Positions 7,954 to 16,603 of a stretch of DNA of 64,000 nt are shown in pieces (the first letter of the stretch is position 1; the number at the start of each line of letters is the position of its first letter). This stretch comes from Methylocystaceae bacterium (GTDB taxonomy: Bacteria; Pseudomonadota; Alphaproteobacteria; Rhizobiales; Beijerinckiaceae), in assembly GCA_009773555.1 (NCBI GenBank), contig WSXZ01000004.1:48560-112559 (forward strand), written 5' to 3'. The position numbers were made by a program, and so were the translations under genes. The notes under the pieces are model-generated. The model worked only from the letters and a program-made list of their open reading frames with translations. It did not search any database and was not told the DNA's origin.

Positions 7954-9660
7954 TCACCTGTCGGCGCTCGCCTCGACCTCGAGGCTTTCCAAGATCTCGC
8001 TCGGCTTTCGCGCCAGCACGTCGATCGCGTTGACGCCCTTTGGCGCGGCGAAACGCAGATGCAGGCGCTTCGGCTTCTCGATATAGGCCGAAACCGCGTC
8101 GGCGATTCGATTGGCGTTCGCGCCGCCGCCGCCGAGCGCCGTAATCGCGGTCGCGGCGGCCTTGGCGTAGTCCGCGCGCGCTTTGTCGACGGATGTTTTC
8201 TGCTCCTTGGCTTCGAGCGCGAGCACGCGATCGACGAGGCCGTCGCCTTCGAGCGTCAGATCGATCGATTTGACCGATGTTGTGAGCATGGCGGCGCGCG
8301 AAATGAGGGGCGAGGGTGAGAACGCCGCGTTCGACACATTGCCGAGGAGCGCCGAAAAATGCGCGACGCCCATGTTCTCCGCGTCGATCGCGACCGGCTC
8401 CAGCGCCGCTTCGGATGTTTTCTCGCGCCACTCTCCAGCCGCGACGCCGGAGAGCGCGAGTTCGCGATAGCCGAGCGCCAGGAAATGCGCCGTCGTCTGG
8501 GTTTCGCCGCGCGCCGCAAGATCGACAATGAAATTGTCGACGCGGCCAGAGAATTTCGTCGGCGTCGATGCAAGAAAATTGTCGAATGTCGCGCTGGCGT
8601 TCTCGACGCTGAATTTCATGCGCGACGGTTCGCTGGTCTTGGAGTCGGGAATATCGGCGGCGACGCCGCGCGCCTCTATGCGCGCCAGCTTGGGATAGGC
8701 GGCGCCCTCTAAAACCGGAGCCAGTTGCACTTCATTCAGCGCAAATCGCTTGACCGACAGATGGCCGCCGTCAGACGCGGCGAGCGAGAAATCGTCGAAA
8801 AACACTTCGCCGGCGCCGGCGCCCGCGACTTTGCGCAATCCGGCGCGCGCGATCTTCGCCGTGAACGGCTTCCCTGCGGGTTCGCCCTTGCCGATGGCGA
8901 CGACGTCATCAACCTCGATCGCCACCGCCTCGAAGGATTGAAGCGCATCGAGCACATCGCGCATCAGCGCGGGATTCTCTTCGGGCTTCGCCGGATCGAG
9001 CTTCTCGAATCGCTCAATGAGTTTGCCGGCGGGGGTCCGCAGCGCGCGGCCGCGCACGCCCTCGATCTTCAGGCGGCCCGTCGTCAGAATGAGATTGGCG
9101 CTTGCATCTTCGAGGCGCGACGATTCGACGATTTCCTCATCGATCAATGGCTTCAGAGGCGCGTTGGCCTCGCTGCGCGCGGAGAGCGCCAGACGCGCGA
9201 GTTCGGCGAGATCGACGCCCTTGGCGACAGAGGCGCCCCAGGAGACGCGCTGAACGCCGCCCTTCGCGGATTCGATCGTTTCCTCGCCGCCGTCGCCGCG
9301 CATGGTCGCCGCGCGTCCGGAAACGACATTCTCGAAAAGCAGCTTGCGATACGCGGCGCGTTCAATGTTCGACTCATTGCGGCTTTCGCTCGACATGGAA
9401 GGCACGGCGATTCGCCGCGCCGAAATGCGCGCGAGACGCGCCGCGACATTTCCGTCGCCGCTCAAAAACAGCGTGGCCAATTCCGTCAGCGGCAGACTCG
9501 CGCCTTCGATTTCGATGTGCGGGATACGATAGGTCGTCGCGCCAAGCGTGATGACGAGATTGTCGAGCGTCAGCGGCTTTTCGCCGGCTCCCGGCGAAGG
9601 CGCGGCGAAGCCAACGAGCGAAAGCGACATCACGACACGGATGGCGAGGGATCTGCACAT
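7954..9660 (-). CDS. exported hypothetical protein, AsmA-like repetitive beta character
   Basis: 568 residues from the ATG at 9660, chosen because the first 25 residues (MCRSLAIRVVMSLSLVGFAA) form a signal peptide; the longer open frame upstream is an arginine-rich shadow. The mature protein is a long succession of alternating short hydrophobic strands (for example LTLDNLVITLGATTYRIPHI and VDDVVAIGKGEPAGKPFTAK), without cysteines or obvious catalytic residues. This is reminiscent of AsmA/DUF-type envelope proteins, but the family is not certain. It is divergent from sixA. Confidence 0.7.
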   Translation of the reverse strand: MCRSLAIRVVMSLSLVGFAAPSPGAGEKPLTLDNLVITLGATTYRIPHIEIEGASLPLTELATLFLSGDGNVAARLARISARRIAVPSMSSESRNESNIERAAYRKLLFENVVSGRAATMRGDGGEETIESAKGGVQRVSWGASVAKGVDLAELARLALSARSEANAPLKPLIDEEIVESSRLEDASANLILTTGRLKIEGVRGRALRTPAGKLIERFEKLDPAKPEENPALMRDVLDALQSFEAVAIEVDDVVAIGKGEPAGKPFTAKIARAGLRKVAGAGAGEVFFDDFSLAASDGGHLSVKRFALNEVQLAPVLEGAAYPKLARIEARGVAADIPDSKTSEPSRMKFSVENASATFDNFLASTPTKFSGRVDNFIVDLAARGETQTTAHFLALGYRELALSGVAAGEWREKTSEAALEPVAIDAENMGVAHFSALLGNVSNAAFSPSPLISRAAMLTTSVKSIDLTLEGDGLVDRVLALEAKEQKTSVDKARADYAKAAATAITALGGGGANANRIADAVSAYIEKPKRLHLRFAAPKGVNAIDVLARKPSEILESLEVEASADR

Positions 9661-9799
9661 CAGGGAAACCTTGGGAAGAAGAAGGGGAGAGCTTGCACGC
9701 CGCGCCTTTCGGGGTAAAGAGGCGCGTAGTTTCGTCGCAGCCGGCGTTTCGCGGGGGGCGGCGCGTGGCGGCGCGGCGGCGCCGTGATAGAGAGGCCGC

Positions 9800-10336
9800 A
9801 TGCGTCGACTCCTGCTCCTGCGCCATGGCAAGGCCGACCGGCATTCGGCCGGCGGCGACCGCCAACGTCCGCTCACCCGTCGAGGGATGGAGGATGCGCG
9901 GCGCATGGGCGAGTATCTGCGAGACGCCGACATCGCGCCGGGCCTCGCCGTCGCCTCCGATGCGCGTCGCGCCAAGCAGACCCTCGACCAGGTGCTGGAA
10001 GCGTTCCCAGGCCATGTCACGCATCTGATCGAGAATACGATTTATCTTGCGACCGTCGACCATCTGGTCGAGATTTTGCGGCAGACGCCTGACAGGGTCG
10101 CGACGCTGCTCGCCGTCGGTCACAATCCGGGCTTCGCCGAACTCGCCTCCTGGCTCGCCGGTTCGGGCGAGGCGGAAGACTTGGCGCTGATGCGCTCAAA
10201 ATTCCCAACGGCGGCGCTGGCGATGCTCGACTTCGAGACCGATCATTGGGCGGACGTCGGCAGGGGCGGGGCGCGACTTGCGCGCTTCGTCACGCCGGGC
10301 ATTCTACATGGCGAGGCGACGGAAGACCCCGACTAG
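9800..10336 (+). CDS. sixA: phosphohistidine phosphatase SixA family
   Basis: 178 residues of the histidine phosphatase superfamily. The catalytic RHG motif is at residues 8-10 (LLLLRHGKADRH), and the second histidine sits in VGHNPGFAELA. SixA-type enzymes remove phosphate from histidine on HPt domains or phosphotransfer proteins in the cytoplasm. It has its own promoter region, opposite the exported hypothetical gene, and is followed directly by a dispersed repeat. Confidence 0.85.
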   Translation: MRRLLLLRHGKADRHSAGGDRQRPLTRRGMEDARRMGEYLRDADIAPGLAVASDARRAKQTLDQVLEAFPGHVTHLIENTIYLATVDHLVEILRQTPDRVATLLAVGHNPGFAELASWLAGSGEAEDLALMRSKFPTAALAMLDFETDHWADVGRGGARLARFVTPGILHGEATEDPD

Positions 10337-10449
10337 AGCGCGCTGCGAAAAAGTGGGAACCGGTTTTTCGCGTTGAGCGCGCTCTAAACTTTTGGGATCG
10401 ATCACGTTATCTGCATTTGGGCGATTCCGCCCAAATGCAGCGTGATCTA
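10335..10449. repeat. dispersed palindromic repeat, family C (rhizobial type)
   Basis: Two consecutive hairpins: AGAGCGCGCT with AGCGCGCTCT around a GGAACCGGTTTTTCGC core, then CTGCATTTGGGCG / CGCCCAAATGCAG flanked by GATCACG and CGTGATC. Related fragments with 'GGTTCCGAAAAAGTG' occur at 61171 and, more diverged, at 42030. It abuts the 3' end of sixA. Confidence 0.7.
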
Positions 10450-10476
10450 GCGCAGTTCGCAAACCCCAAGGCGGCC

Positions 10477-11589
10477 ATGCTGATCGAAGCGCTCCTGACG
10501 ATGCTGGCCGTAGCTGCGCCCCACAAGGCGCCGGCGGCGATGGTCGCGCCCTCGTCGATATTCGCGGCGACGCCAAGCCCCGCCTATCAGCCTCAAGCGC
10601 GCGCCGTGGACAATTGGCGCTTCGAAAGCGCGCTGGCGCTGGAGATGGCGCCTGTCGCCGCGATCCGCCGGGCGTTCGGCGCCGAAGCGGGCGAACCGGC
10701 CCGCTGCGTCAAGCTCAACAATTACTGGTGCATCAAGAGCGCGGGGTGGAACGGCGAGATCGCCGCCGACGCCGACGGCCATGTCGCCTTCGCTTCGGCG
10801 GAGGAGGGCGCCGCCGTCGCGGCGCTGCTGCTGCGCCGATACTACGTCAACTATGGGCGGCGCACGGCGCGCGCCATCGTCGAGCGCTGGGCGCCGGCGC
10901 AATGTTCGCTCGTGTTCGCGCCCGCCGCTCCACGGCGTCCGCCGCCCGCCGTAAGTCCCGATTCCAGTTCGGCGAAACCGCGCGCCCTGGCGCGCATGCC
11001 GCCGCAGCGCGTCGCCCCCATGGGGATCGCGCCGCGCGGCATTCAGAACACGCTTCGCGCGCGCTGGCTGGCGGCGCATGGGCGCGGCGGGGTCAATCTG
11101 AAGACGGCGCGGCGACCGCTCGCAAAACCCGTCGACCTGATGCCGGCGCCCTCGATCATGGCCGGCGTCTCCGAGCTTCCCGCGCGGCGGGAAAAGCTCG
11201 CCGAGCTGATCGAACCGTCGCCCCGGACGATTGTCGCCGACCTGTCGCCGTCGCCCGCGCCGCGGTCGCCGCCGGCTGGCGTTTCGAATTGCGCCGGGGA
11301 GCTTGCGCGGATCGCCACTTACGCAGCCACCATAGCCCAGGGCGTCGTCGGCGGCGCCAACGAGGATCTGGCGCTATTCACCGCCGCCGGCGCGCCGACC
11401 GAAAATCTGGCCAAGGTGATGGCGAATATGGCGGCGGTCGAGATAGGGCCGGCGCGGCCGCGCGACGCGCTGATCCGGATCGCCGTGGCGCAACTGCGCC
11501 AGCTGCTGGAGGGGTCCGCGAAGCCGGCAGGCGATGCGACGCCGACGGCTGCGGCGGCGCAGCCGCCGCCCGCGCATGCGGGTCGGTGA
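10477..11589 (+). CDS. proline/alanine-rich hypothetical protein with a lysozyme-like segment
   Basis: 370 residues from the ATG at 10477 (AAGG 7 bases upstream); the frame is open further upstream, but through the repeat and sixA. The N-terminus MLIEALLTMLAVAAP is hydrophobic and may be a signal sequence. Residues ~65-145 (CVKLNNYWCIKSAGWNGEI ... YYVNYGRRTARAIVERWAP) resemble the region found in phage-derived structural/muramidase-like proteins that begin with an N-N-x-W block. The remainder is low complexity with many Pro, Ala and Arg. Function unknown. Confidence 0.65.
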   Translation: MLIEALLTMLAVAAPHKAPAAMVAPSSIFAATPSPAYQPQARAVDNWRFESALALEMAPVAAIRRAFGAEAGEPARCVKLNNYWCIKSAGWNGEIAADADGHVAFASAEEGAAVAALLLRRYYVNYGRRTARAIVERWAPAQCSLVFAPAAPRRPPPAVSPDSSSAKPRALARMPPQRVAPMGIAPRGIQNTLRARWLAAHGRGGVNLKTARRPLAKPVDLMPAPSIMAGVSELPARREKLAELIEPSPRTIVADLSPSPAPRSPPAGVSNCAGELARIATYAATIAQGVVGGANEDLALFTAAGAPTENLAKVMANMAAVEIGPARPRDALIRIAVAQLRQLLEGSAKPAGDATPTAAAAQPPPAHAGR

Positions 11590-11598
11590 TTTTAGTTT

Positions 11599-12417
11599 TT
11601 AGGAGCGCGCCATCAGCTCGAGCGCCAGCCCGTAGACCTTCGTGCGGGCGGGTTCGGGCAGGGTTTTCAGCACTTCAAAATAGGCTTGCCCGGCGCCGCA
11701 CATGCGGGCGTCTTCGAGCGGCGGCGTGGGCATCTTGCCATCGAGCAGCGCGTCGATCTCGACCTTGCCCAGACCCCGCGCGGCGAGCGCATTCTCCAAC
11801 AGGCGGAAATCCGCCTCCGTCGGCGCGGTCCGATCGATCTTCTTGGCTTGTCCGCTGACGATGGCCTCTAGTCCCGCAAGCGCCATGTCCGAGACGATCT
11901 GGCGGCGGGAGGCGGCGAATCGCTGAAAGTCGAGATTGGTCGCGCCGTAGAGGAAGGCGACGCACATGCGCTTGTCCTCTCGCGCCACCGCCTGCAGCAC
12001 TTCCAGCTGCTTTTCGAAGACGCGGGCGATCGGCTCAGGCTCGGCCTTCGCCGCCAAGGCGCCGCGCGAGGTGCGGATGCGGCGCACCGCCTCGGAAAGA
12101 TAATAGTCGACGCTCTGCTCTTCTTTCGTCTGCGCGAGGCGGGCCGCGAAATCATTGATCGCCGCTTCGTAATCGGCCGTGAAGGTCTCGCGAAGTCTTG
12201 CGAAGTAGCGCGCATAATCCGGCGTCGAGGCGATCAGCGTCTCGATCTGCTGCCGCGCGCTTCCCTTGTCGACTTGCCCATTGGCGGGCGCCGCGATCCC
12301 CGATCCCGCATCGGCCATGCGCGGCGCGGGATTGAGGGCCAGCCAGGTCAGGCCGATGCCGGCTCCGACCGCGACGAGCGCCGCAGCCAGCAGCGCCAGA
12401 ATTTTCTCCAGATACAT
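11599..12417 (-). CDS. membrane-anchored hypothetical protein
   Basis: 272 residues with one N-terminal transmembrane anchor (residues 6-29, ILALLAAALVAVGAGIGLTW) and an alpha-helical, charged extracytoplasmic domain including TKEEQSVDYYLSEAVRRIRT. Cysteines occur in KRMCVAFLYGATNLDFQRFA and ARMCGAGQAYFEVL and could form a disulfide. The family is not one I can name. It is convergent with the preceding hypothetical (9 bases between stops). Confidence 0.7.
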   Translation of the reverse strand: MYLEKILALLAAALVAVGAGIGLTWLALNPAPRMADAGSGIAAPANGQVDKGSARQQIETLIASTPDYARYFARLRETFTADYEAAINDFAARLAQTKEEQSVDYYLSEAVRRIRTSRGALAAKAEPEPIARVFEKQLEVLQAVAREDKRMCVAFLYGATNLDFQRFAASRRQIVSDMALAGLEAIVSGQAKKIDRTAPTEADFRLLENALAARGLGKVEIDALLDGKMPTPPLEDARMCGAGQAYFEVLKTLPEPARTKVYGLALELMARS

Positions 12418-12491
12418 CGCCGGCCTTTGCGTCTCTGACGGAAAACGCGGAGCTTAAAGCATCGCGCAGGTGGGCGGAAGCGCGGCGGCGC

Positions 12492-12824
12492 TCACGCGCG
12501 GTTCAACAGGCGATGAAGCCGCGCGGTCTCGGCGCGATGGGCGACGAGCAGGCTGATATGCCGGTTGAGATCATAGCTCCAATGGCCGCGCCGGGCGCGT
12601 TCGCCGCGCATCGCGCGCTCGATTTCCTTGAGCGCGGCGCGCGCCGCATCGGGCGATTCGCTGGCGATCGTGTCAGGCGACAGGCGATGGAAACGCGCCA
12701 ATGCGCGCGTGCGATCATAGGCGTCGAGACCCGCGACGAGGGCGGCGTCGAGCGCCGCGCCAGCTTCTGCGGCGAAGCGGGCGGGGGGGTCGTCTTGCGG
12801 GGCGTGAACGGGCCTGTGCGTCAT
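12492..12824 (-). CDS. small hypothetical protein
   Basis: 110 residues from the ATG at 12824, chosen because GGAGG lies 9 bases upstream (cacGGAGGatcatccATG). The product is soluble and helical (DTIASESPDAARAALKEIER) with a conserved-looking tail SYDLNRHISLLVAHRAETAR. The insertion sequence landed 24 bases upstream of this start, so its original promoter, probably shared divergently with the HTH gene now at 15052, has been separated from it or altered. Confidence 0.6.
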   Translation of the reverse strand: MTHRPVHAPQDDPPARFAAEAGAALDAALVAGLDAYDRTRALARFHRLSPDTIASESPDAARAALKEIERAMRGERARRGHWSYDLNRHISLLVAHRAETARLHRLLNRA

Positions 12825-12919
12825 GGATGATCCTCCGTGACGCACAGAATGCTTTCGCATTTATATACTTGACAAAAGTTCGTGATGGGATAGGATCGCA
12901 GTCATAGGGAGTCGCCCAT

Positions 12920-13858
12920 ATGACCGCCGTGTTCCAAAACCCCATCTTTCAGGACGAAGACAAAGCCCGCGAGGCGCTTGAAGGCGTTCGCTGGCCCAAC
13001 GGCGCGATCTGCCCTCACTGTGGCAACGCCGATCCTGACCGTATTGCTTTGATCGCTGGCAAGAAGCAGTCGCATCGGCCCGGCCTTCGTTATTGCCTAG
13101 AGTGCAAGAAGCAGTTCACCGTCACGGTAGGCACCGTGTTCGAGCGCAGCAAAGTCCCCCTCACAAAGTGGTGGATGGCTGCGCATATGTTCAATTCTGG
13201 CAAGAACGGCGTTTCGGCTCACGAAATTCACCGCTCGCTTGGAGTCACCTACAAAACCGCATGGTTCATGATGCATCGCTTGCGCGAGGCTATGAAAGAC
13301 CTTGCGCCCCCGCCCATGGGCGGGGCAGGCCAGAGCGTGCAAGCCGATGAAACCTACTACGGCAACTCTTCAAAACGCGCCAAGGGCTACAAGAAGGGCC
13401 ATAGCCACAAGGCTGGCGTCGTCGCCCTTGTCGAACCCAAGGGCCGCGCCCGCGTGTTTCACGTCAAGAGCGCCACGGTCAAAACCGTGCGCGAGATACT
13501 GGTTACAAACGCCCATCGCACGTCGGAACTGCATACGGACGAAAGCCGCCTTTACATCAAGATCGGCAGAGAGTTTGCCGCGCATAAGACCGTAGAGCAC
13601 GGCATGAACCAAAGCGGCTACTACGTCGGCAAGGACGGCCAGACGACGAACGCCGTCGAGAACTTTTTCGGCAACTTCAAGCGTTCAATGAAGGGCACCT
13701 ACCGCTTTTGCAGCGAACAGCACCTACAGCGTTATTTGAACGAATTTGAGTTTCGCCATAACAACCGCACCGCGCTCGGCGTAAACGACGGGGAACGGAC
13801 GGCTCTTGCCATGAAGGGTATCGAAGGCAAGCGCCTGACGTATCGACCGGCTCACTAA
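12920..13858 (+). CDS. IS1595-family transposase
   Basis: 312 residues. An N-terminal zinc-ribbon is visible as CPHCGNADPD and YCLECKKQFTVTVGT (residues ~33-68), followed by an HTH-like region (HEIHRSLGVTYKTAWFMMHR) and the DDE-type catalytic core with Asp in QADETYYGN, Asp in LHTDESRLY and the C-terminal NAVENFFGNFKRSMKGTYRF block. This is the ISXO2-like architecture of IS1595. Length and motifs are complete, so the enzyme is probably active. It starts 64 bases inside the left end. Confidence 0.93.
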   Translation: MTAVFQNPIFQDEDKAREALEGVRWPNGAICPHCGNADPDRIALIAGKKQSHRPGLRYCLECKKQFTVTVGTVFERSKVPLTKWWMAAHMFNSGKNGVSAHEIHRSLGVTYKTAWFMMHRLREAMKDLAPPPMGGAGQSVQADETYYGNSSKRAKGYKKGHSHKAGVVALVEPKGRARVFHVKSATVKTVREILVTNAHRTSELHTDESRLYIKIGREFAAHKTVEHGMNQSGYYVGKDGQTTNAVENFFGNFKRSMKGTYRFCSEQHLQRYLNEFEFRHNNRTALGVNDGERTALAMKGIEGKRLTYRPAH

Positions 13859-13881
13859 AATCACCAGCAAGAAGCAGTTCG

Positions 13882-14064
13882 CTAAGCGCTTTTTGGCTTG
13901 GCGGCGCGCCCGCGAGGCTTCCTCGAAGCTGGATCGGGACTCCTAGGCTCTTTTGCGCTAGCTTTGCTAAGCTTCATTTCATCGTGAAGCTTAGGCGGCT
14001 GGCGCAGAAGAGCGCGCATTAGGCGTTTTGTTTCGTCTATCGGGTCTCTTGCCATGTCCAAGGT
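13882..14064 (-). CDS. possible small basic protein inside the insertion sequence
   Basis: About 60 residues from an ATG near 14052-14064, ending at 13882. The sequence LLRQPPKLHDEMKL followed by a Lys/Arg/Ala-rich tail (KPRGRAAKPKSA) resembles small basic proteins often seen beside transposases in this order, but the family assignment is from memory only. It overlaps the start of the passenger gene on the opposite strand and could be non-coding. Confidence 0.35.
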   Translation of the reverse strand, partial: TLDMARDPIDETKRLMRALLRQPPKLHDEMKLSKASAKEPRSPDPASRKPRGRAAKPKSA

Positions 14065-14821
14065 ATCTAAATCAGCCCGCTTAAAGATCAAACGGGCCAA
14101 CAGCCACATTGATACGCTTATCCAACAATCTGCCCCACTCTCCAGAGACCTTTATGAGATTCGGGTCGAAAGGGGCAGAACCCATGTTTTGATGGCTAAC
14201 CCGGATTGCTTTGATCTCACCTACAGGCCCAAAGAGCCAATCTCTCAGCATTTTGGCGGAATTATCGGGGATGCCGTCAACAACATGCGAGAGTCGTTGG
14301 ACTATTGGACGACTGCTGTCTTCTCCGCGCGGGGGGAGGACGGGAAGAAGCCCAACTTCCCTTTTGAGGGAGAAGGGAAAGACCTTGAAACCAATCCCCA
14401 ATATCTTGCGATAAAGAAGACCTTCCCCGACCTTGCAAACTTCATCCTCAAAGAGGTAAAGCCTCGCAAACGAGACAACTTTGATCTCTGGGCGGTGACC
14501 AGCCTCTGCAATGGTAACAAACACAACGATTTCTTGCCTGTCGTTTCCTTCACAACAATCAATAATATCAACGCCAAAATTGGGTCGAACACCATCAAGG
14601 ACTGCTCTGTCGCGTGCAACGCGGACAGCCCACATAAGCTTATCAGAGCCCACATGCCAATCACCATAGAAAACAAGTTCAGCACGTCCGTTGAGATAAA
14701 GTTCCCCAAAGGCGCTGTTTTCGAGGACCAGCCTGTTATCCCAACTCTTCTTAATCTCTCTCAGGTCACGACGAAAACACTCGATGCCCTCGACAGGTTC
14801 ATAGAGCCTTATATTAAGTGA
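14054..14821 (+). CDS. passenger protein of the IS1595-like element, unknown function
   Basis: 255 residues, lying between the transposase gene and the right inverted repeat. No signal peptide or membrane segment. Notable blocks are IKRANSHIDTLIQQ at the N-terminus, GGIIGDAVNNMRESLDYWTT, and DLWAVTSLCNGNKHNDFLPV, where the last contains an N-x-x-K-H pattern. Codon use is less GC-biased than the host genes. It is not required for transposition in the family, so it is cargo; no function can be assigned from sequence. Confidence 0.75.
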   Translation: MSKVSKSARLKIKRANSHIDTLIQQSAPLSRDLYEIRVERGRTHVLMANPDCFDLTYRPKEPISQHFGGIIGDAVNNMRESLDYWTTAVFSARGEDGKKPNFPFEGEGKDLETNPQYLAIKKTFPDLANFILKEVKPRKRDNFDLWAVTSLCNGNKHNDFLPVVSFTTINNINAKIGSNTIKDCSVACNADSPHKLIRAHMPITIENKFSTSVEIKFPKGAVFEDQPVIPTLLNLSQVTTKTLDALDRFIEPYIK

Positions 14822-15051
14822 AGCATTCTCACTCACGATGCGCCTCGCTTTTCAGGCGACGCACTCACACACCTGACGCTTTCGGGGAGCCAGCCGCTTT
14901 CGCAACGGTCACGAATCTAGGACTTCGCTCCTACTTTTGTCAAGTATATAAATGCGAATGCTTTCCCTCAAACGGATGAGGATAAGTTTTTTATCCTTGA
15001 ATAGGAATATTTTCCAGCTTAAGCTTGCGCGTCACCTAGCTGGAGAGTTCG

Positions 15052-15396
15052 ATGTTTCTCGATCCGACGCTTATTCCGGGGCTTAGCGCCGCCGCGGCCG
15101 CCGCCGCACAGGGCGCGCCCTTCGCCGATCTCTTTTCCCCCCGCCGCTCCCGCGCCTCGGTCGCGCGGGCGCGTCAGCTCGCCGTCTATCTCCACCATGT
15201 CGCGCTCGGCGCCAGCGTTTCGGCCTGCGCCAAAGCTTTCGCGCGCGACCGCGCCACCATTCGTCACGCCTGCGCGACGATCGAAGATCTGCGCGACGAT
15301 CCGTTGTTCGACGCCGGCGCCCGCCGACTCGAAACCGCGTTGGCCGCGCAGCGCGACATGATCTGCGCCCTCCTTTCCCAAGGGAGCGCGCGATGA
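15052..15396 (+). CDS. DnaA-C-like helix-turn-helix protein
   Basis: 114 residues. Residues ~32-88 (ASVARARQLAVYLHHVALGA, then FARDRATIRHACATIEDLRD) match the C-terminal DNA-binding domain of the replication initiator DnaA, without the ATPase part. It is likely a small DNA-binding regulator. Its stop overlaps the start of the next gene (ATGA at 15393), so both are translationally coupled. The insertion sequence ends 96 bases upstream of the ATG and may have changed its promoter. Confidence 0.75.
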   Translation: MFLDPTLIPGLSAAAAAAAQGAPFADLFSPRRSRASVARARQLAVYLHHVALGASVSACAKAFARDRATIRHACATIEDLRDDPLFDAGARRLETALAAQRDMICALLSQGSAR

Positions 15397-16250
15397 AGAA
15401 AAGCGCGCGAACTCCAAACAGGGACGAAACCGGCCGCGTCATGCGCCGGCTGCTGAAGGCGCTTGCCGAGCCGGGGGCGCGCGGCGCGCTCAGCCCGCTC
15501 GAAGCCTCGACGCTCGTCGTGCTCGCCGCGCGTAAAGGCGTCACCGTGGCGCGCGCGCGATTTGCGGCGGCCGCATCCGACGCCGCGCTCGCCGAAGGGC
15601 TCGCGCGATGGGAGCAGGACGGCGGCGAGCGTCGGCTGTCGCTCACCGACGCCGGCCGCGCTTATCTGCGCCGATTGTCCGCGCCCGACGTCGATCAGGC
15701 GGAGCCGTTTCGCGCCCAGCACGCATCCTATGCGCTGCGGCAGTTTGAAAAGGGCGCGCGTCCGACGCTCGTCAATGACGCGGAAAGTCCGCTCGCCTGG
15801 CTGGCGCGGCGGAAGGACCGCGAAGGGCGAACCTTTCTCGACGCCGCGCAGCTCGAAGCCGGCGAGCGTTTCCGCCGCGACATCGAGCAGGCGCAGCTCC
15901 TGCAGCGCGTGACCGCGAATTGGGAGGCGTCGATCAACGCGGCGCGCCAAGGCGCCGACGCCGGCGCCGTCTCCGAGGTGGCGATCGACGCGCGCCGGCG
16001 GCTTGCGCGCGCTGTCGACGCGACGGGACCGGAACTGGCGGGCCTCTTGACCGACGTCTGCGGCTATCTCAAGGGCATGGAGATCGTCGAAAGCGAGCGC
16101 GGCTGGCCGCCCCGCTCGGCGAAAGTCGTGCTCAAAATCGCGCTTGATCGATTGGCGCGCCATTACGGGCTCGCGGTCGAGGCGCGCGGCCGCGACCGCG
16201 CCGAGTCGCTGCTGCATTGGGGCGCCGAGGATTACCGGCCGAGGGTGTGA
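15393..16250 (+). CDS. DUF6456 domain-containing protein
   Basis: 285 residues. The N-terminal third looks like a winged-helix region (LSPLEASTLVVLAARKGVTV ... LSLTDAGRAYLRRL). The C-terminal half (ESPLAWLARRKDREGRTFLD, AGERFRRDIEQAQLLQRVTA, DVCGYLKGMEIVESERGWPP) is the DUF6456 signature of alphaproteobacteria. It overlaps the DnaA-like HTH gene by four bases, a pairing I recall as common in this order. Probably a DNA-binding regulator; the target is unknown. Confidence 0.8.
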   Translation: MKKSARTPNRDETGRVMRRLLKALAEPGARGALSPLEASTLVVLAARKGVTVARARFAAAASDAALAEGLARWEQDGGERRLSLTDAGRAYLRRLSAPDVDQAEPFRAQHASYALRQFEKGARPTLVNDAESPLAWLARRKDREGRTFLDAAQLEAGERFRRDIEQAQLLQRVTANWEASINAARQGADAGAVSEVAIDARRRLARAVDATGPELAGLLTDVCGYLKGMEIVESERGWPPRSAKVVLKIALDRLARHYGLAVEARGRDRAESLLHWGAEDYRPRV

Positions 16251-16603
16251 TTTCACCCTCCCCTTGAGGGGGAGGGTCGAAGCGCGCAGCGCTTCGGGGT
16301 GGGGTGACAAATGCGAAGCGCTGAAGAAAGACGATGCGGCAAGAGCGTTGGATGGGGGTTCACCCCACCCCGAACTGCTTCGCAGTCCGACCCTCCCCCT
16401 CTAGGGGAGGGTGGGCAGCGCCGCGCAGCATTGATCGCAATACCCCAGCATCGACGACGCGCAGCGTCTCACTCCCTCTCCCGCGAAGCGGGGGAGGGTT
16501 GGGGTGGGGGCCTACGCCGCCATCGCCTCGCGCGCTTTCCTCTGATGCGCTCCATCGTCGAGCACGGATCGCGCCAGAGCGGAGATTCTTGATTTCGACC
16601 GTG
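16251..16603. repeat. cluster of REP-like palindromes between convergent genes
   Basis: Three units: 16254-16312 (CACCCTCCCC...GGGGGAGGGT, then a GCGCAGCGCTTCGGGGTGGG half), 16352-16415 (an inverted relative with CCCCACCCCGAACTGCTTCG and CCCTCCCCCTCTAGGGGAGG), and 16470-16518 (CTCCCTCTCCCGCGAAGCGG). They fill the 353-base space between the DUF6456 gene and the TPR gene, which converge here, and may act as bidirectional transcription stops. No coding frame seen. Confidence 0.75.

Larger units (their letters stand above)
12856..14956 (+). mobile_element. IS1595-family insertion sequence with passenger gene, intact ends
   Basis: A 2101-bp element. The ends are perfect 24-bp inverted repeats (outer part CGCATTTATATACTTGAC at 12856, complement ending at 14956). 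An 8-bp direct repeat AATGCTTT flanks it at 12848-12855 and 14957-14964, the target-site size known for IS1595 elements. It carries a transposase gene, a small reverse-strand frame and a 255-codon passenger gene. Perfect ends and target duplication indicate a recent insertion. It lies between two genes that otherwise would be divergent neighbours. Confidence 0.92.

Noticed and set aside
10246..10476. Upstream extension of the proline-rich hypothetical gene through sixA
   Set aside because: It would run through the end of sixA and a palindromic repeat; the ATG at 10477 has a ribosome site and a hydrophobic start.
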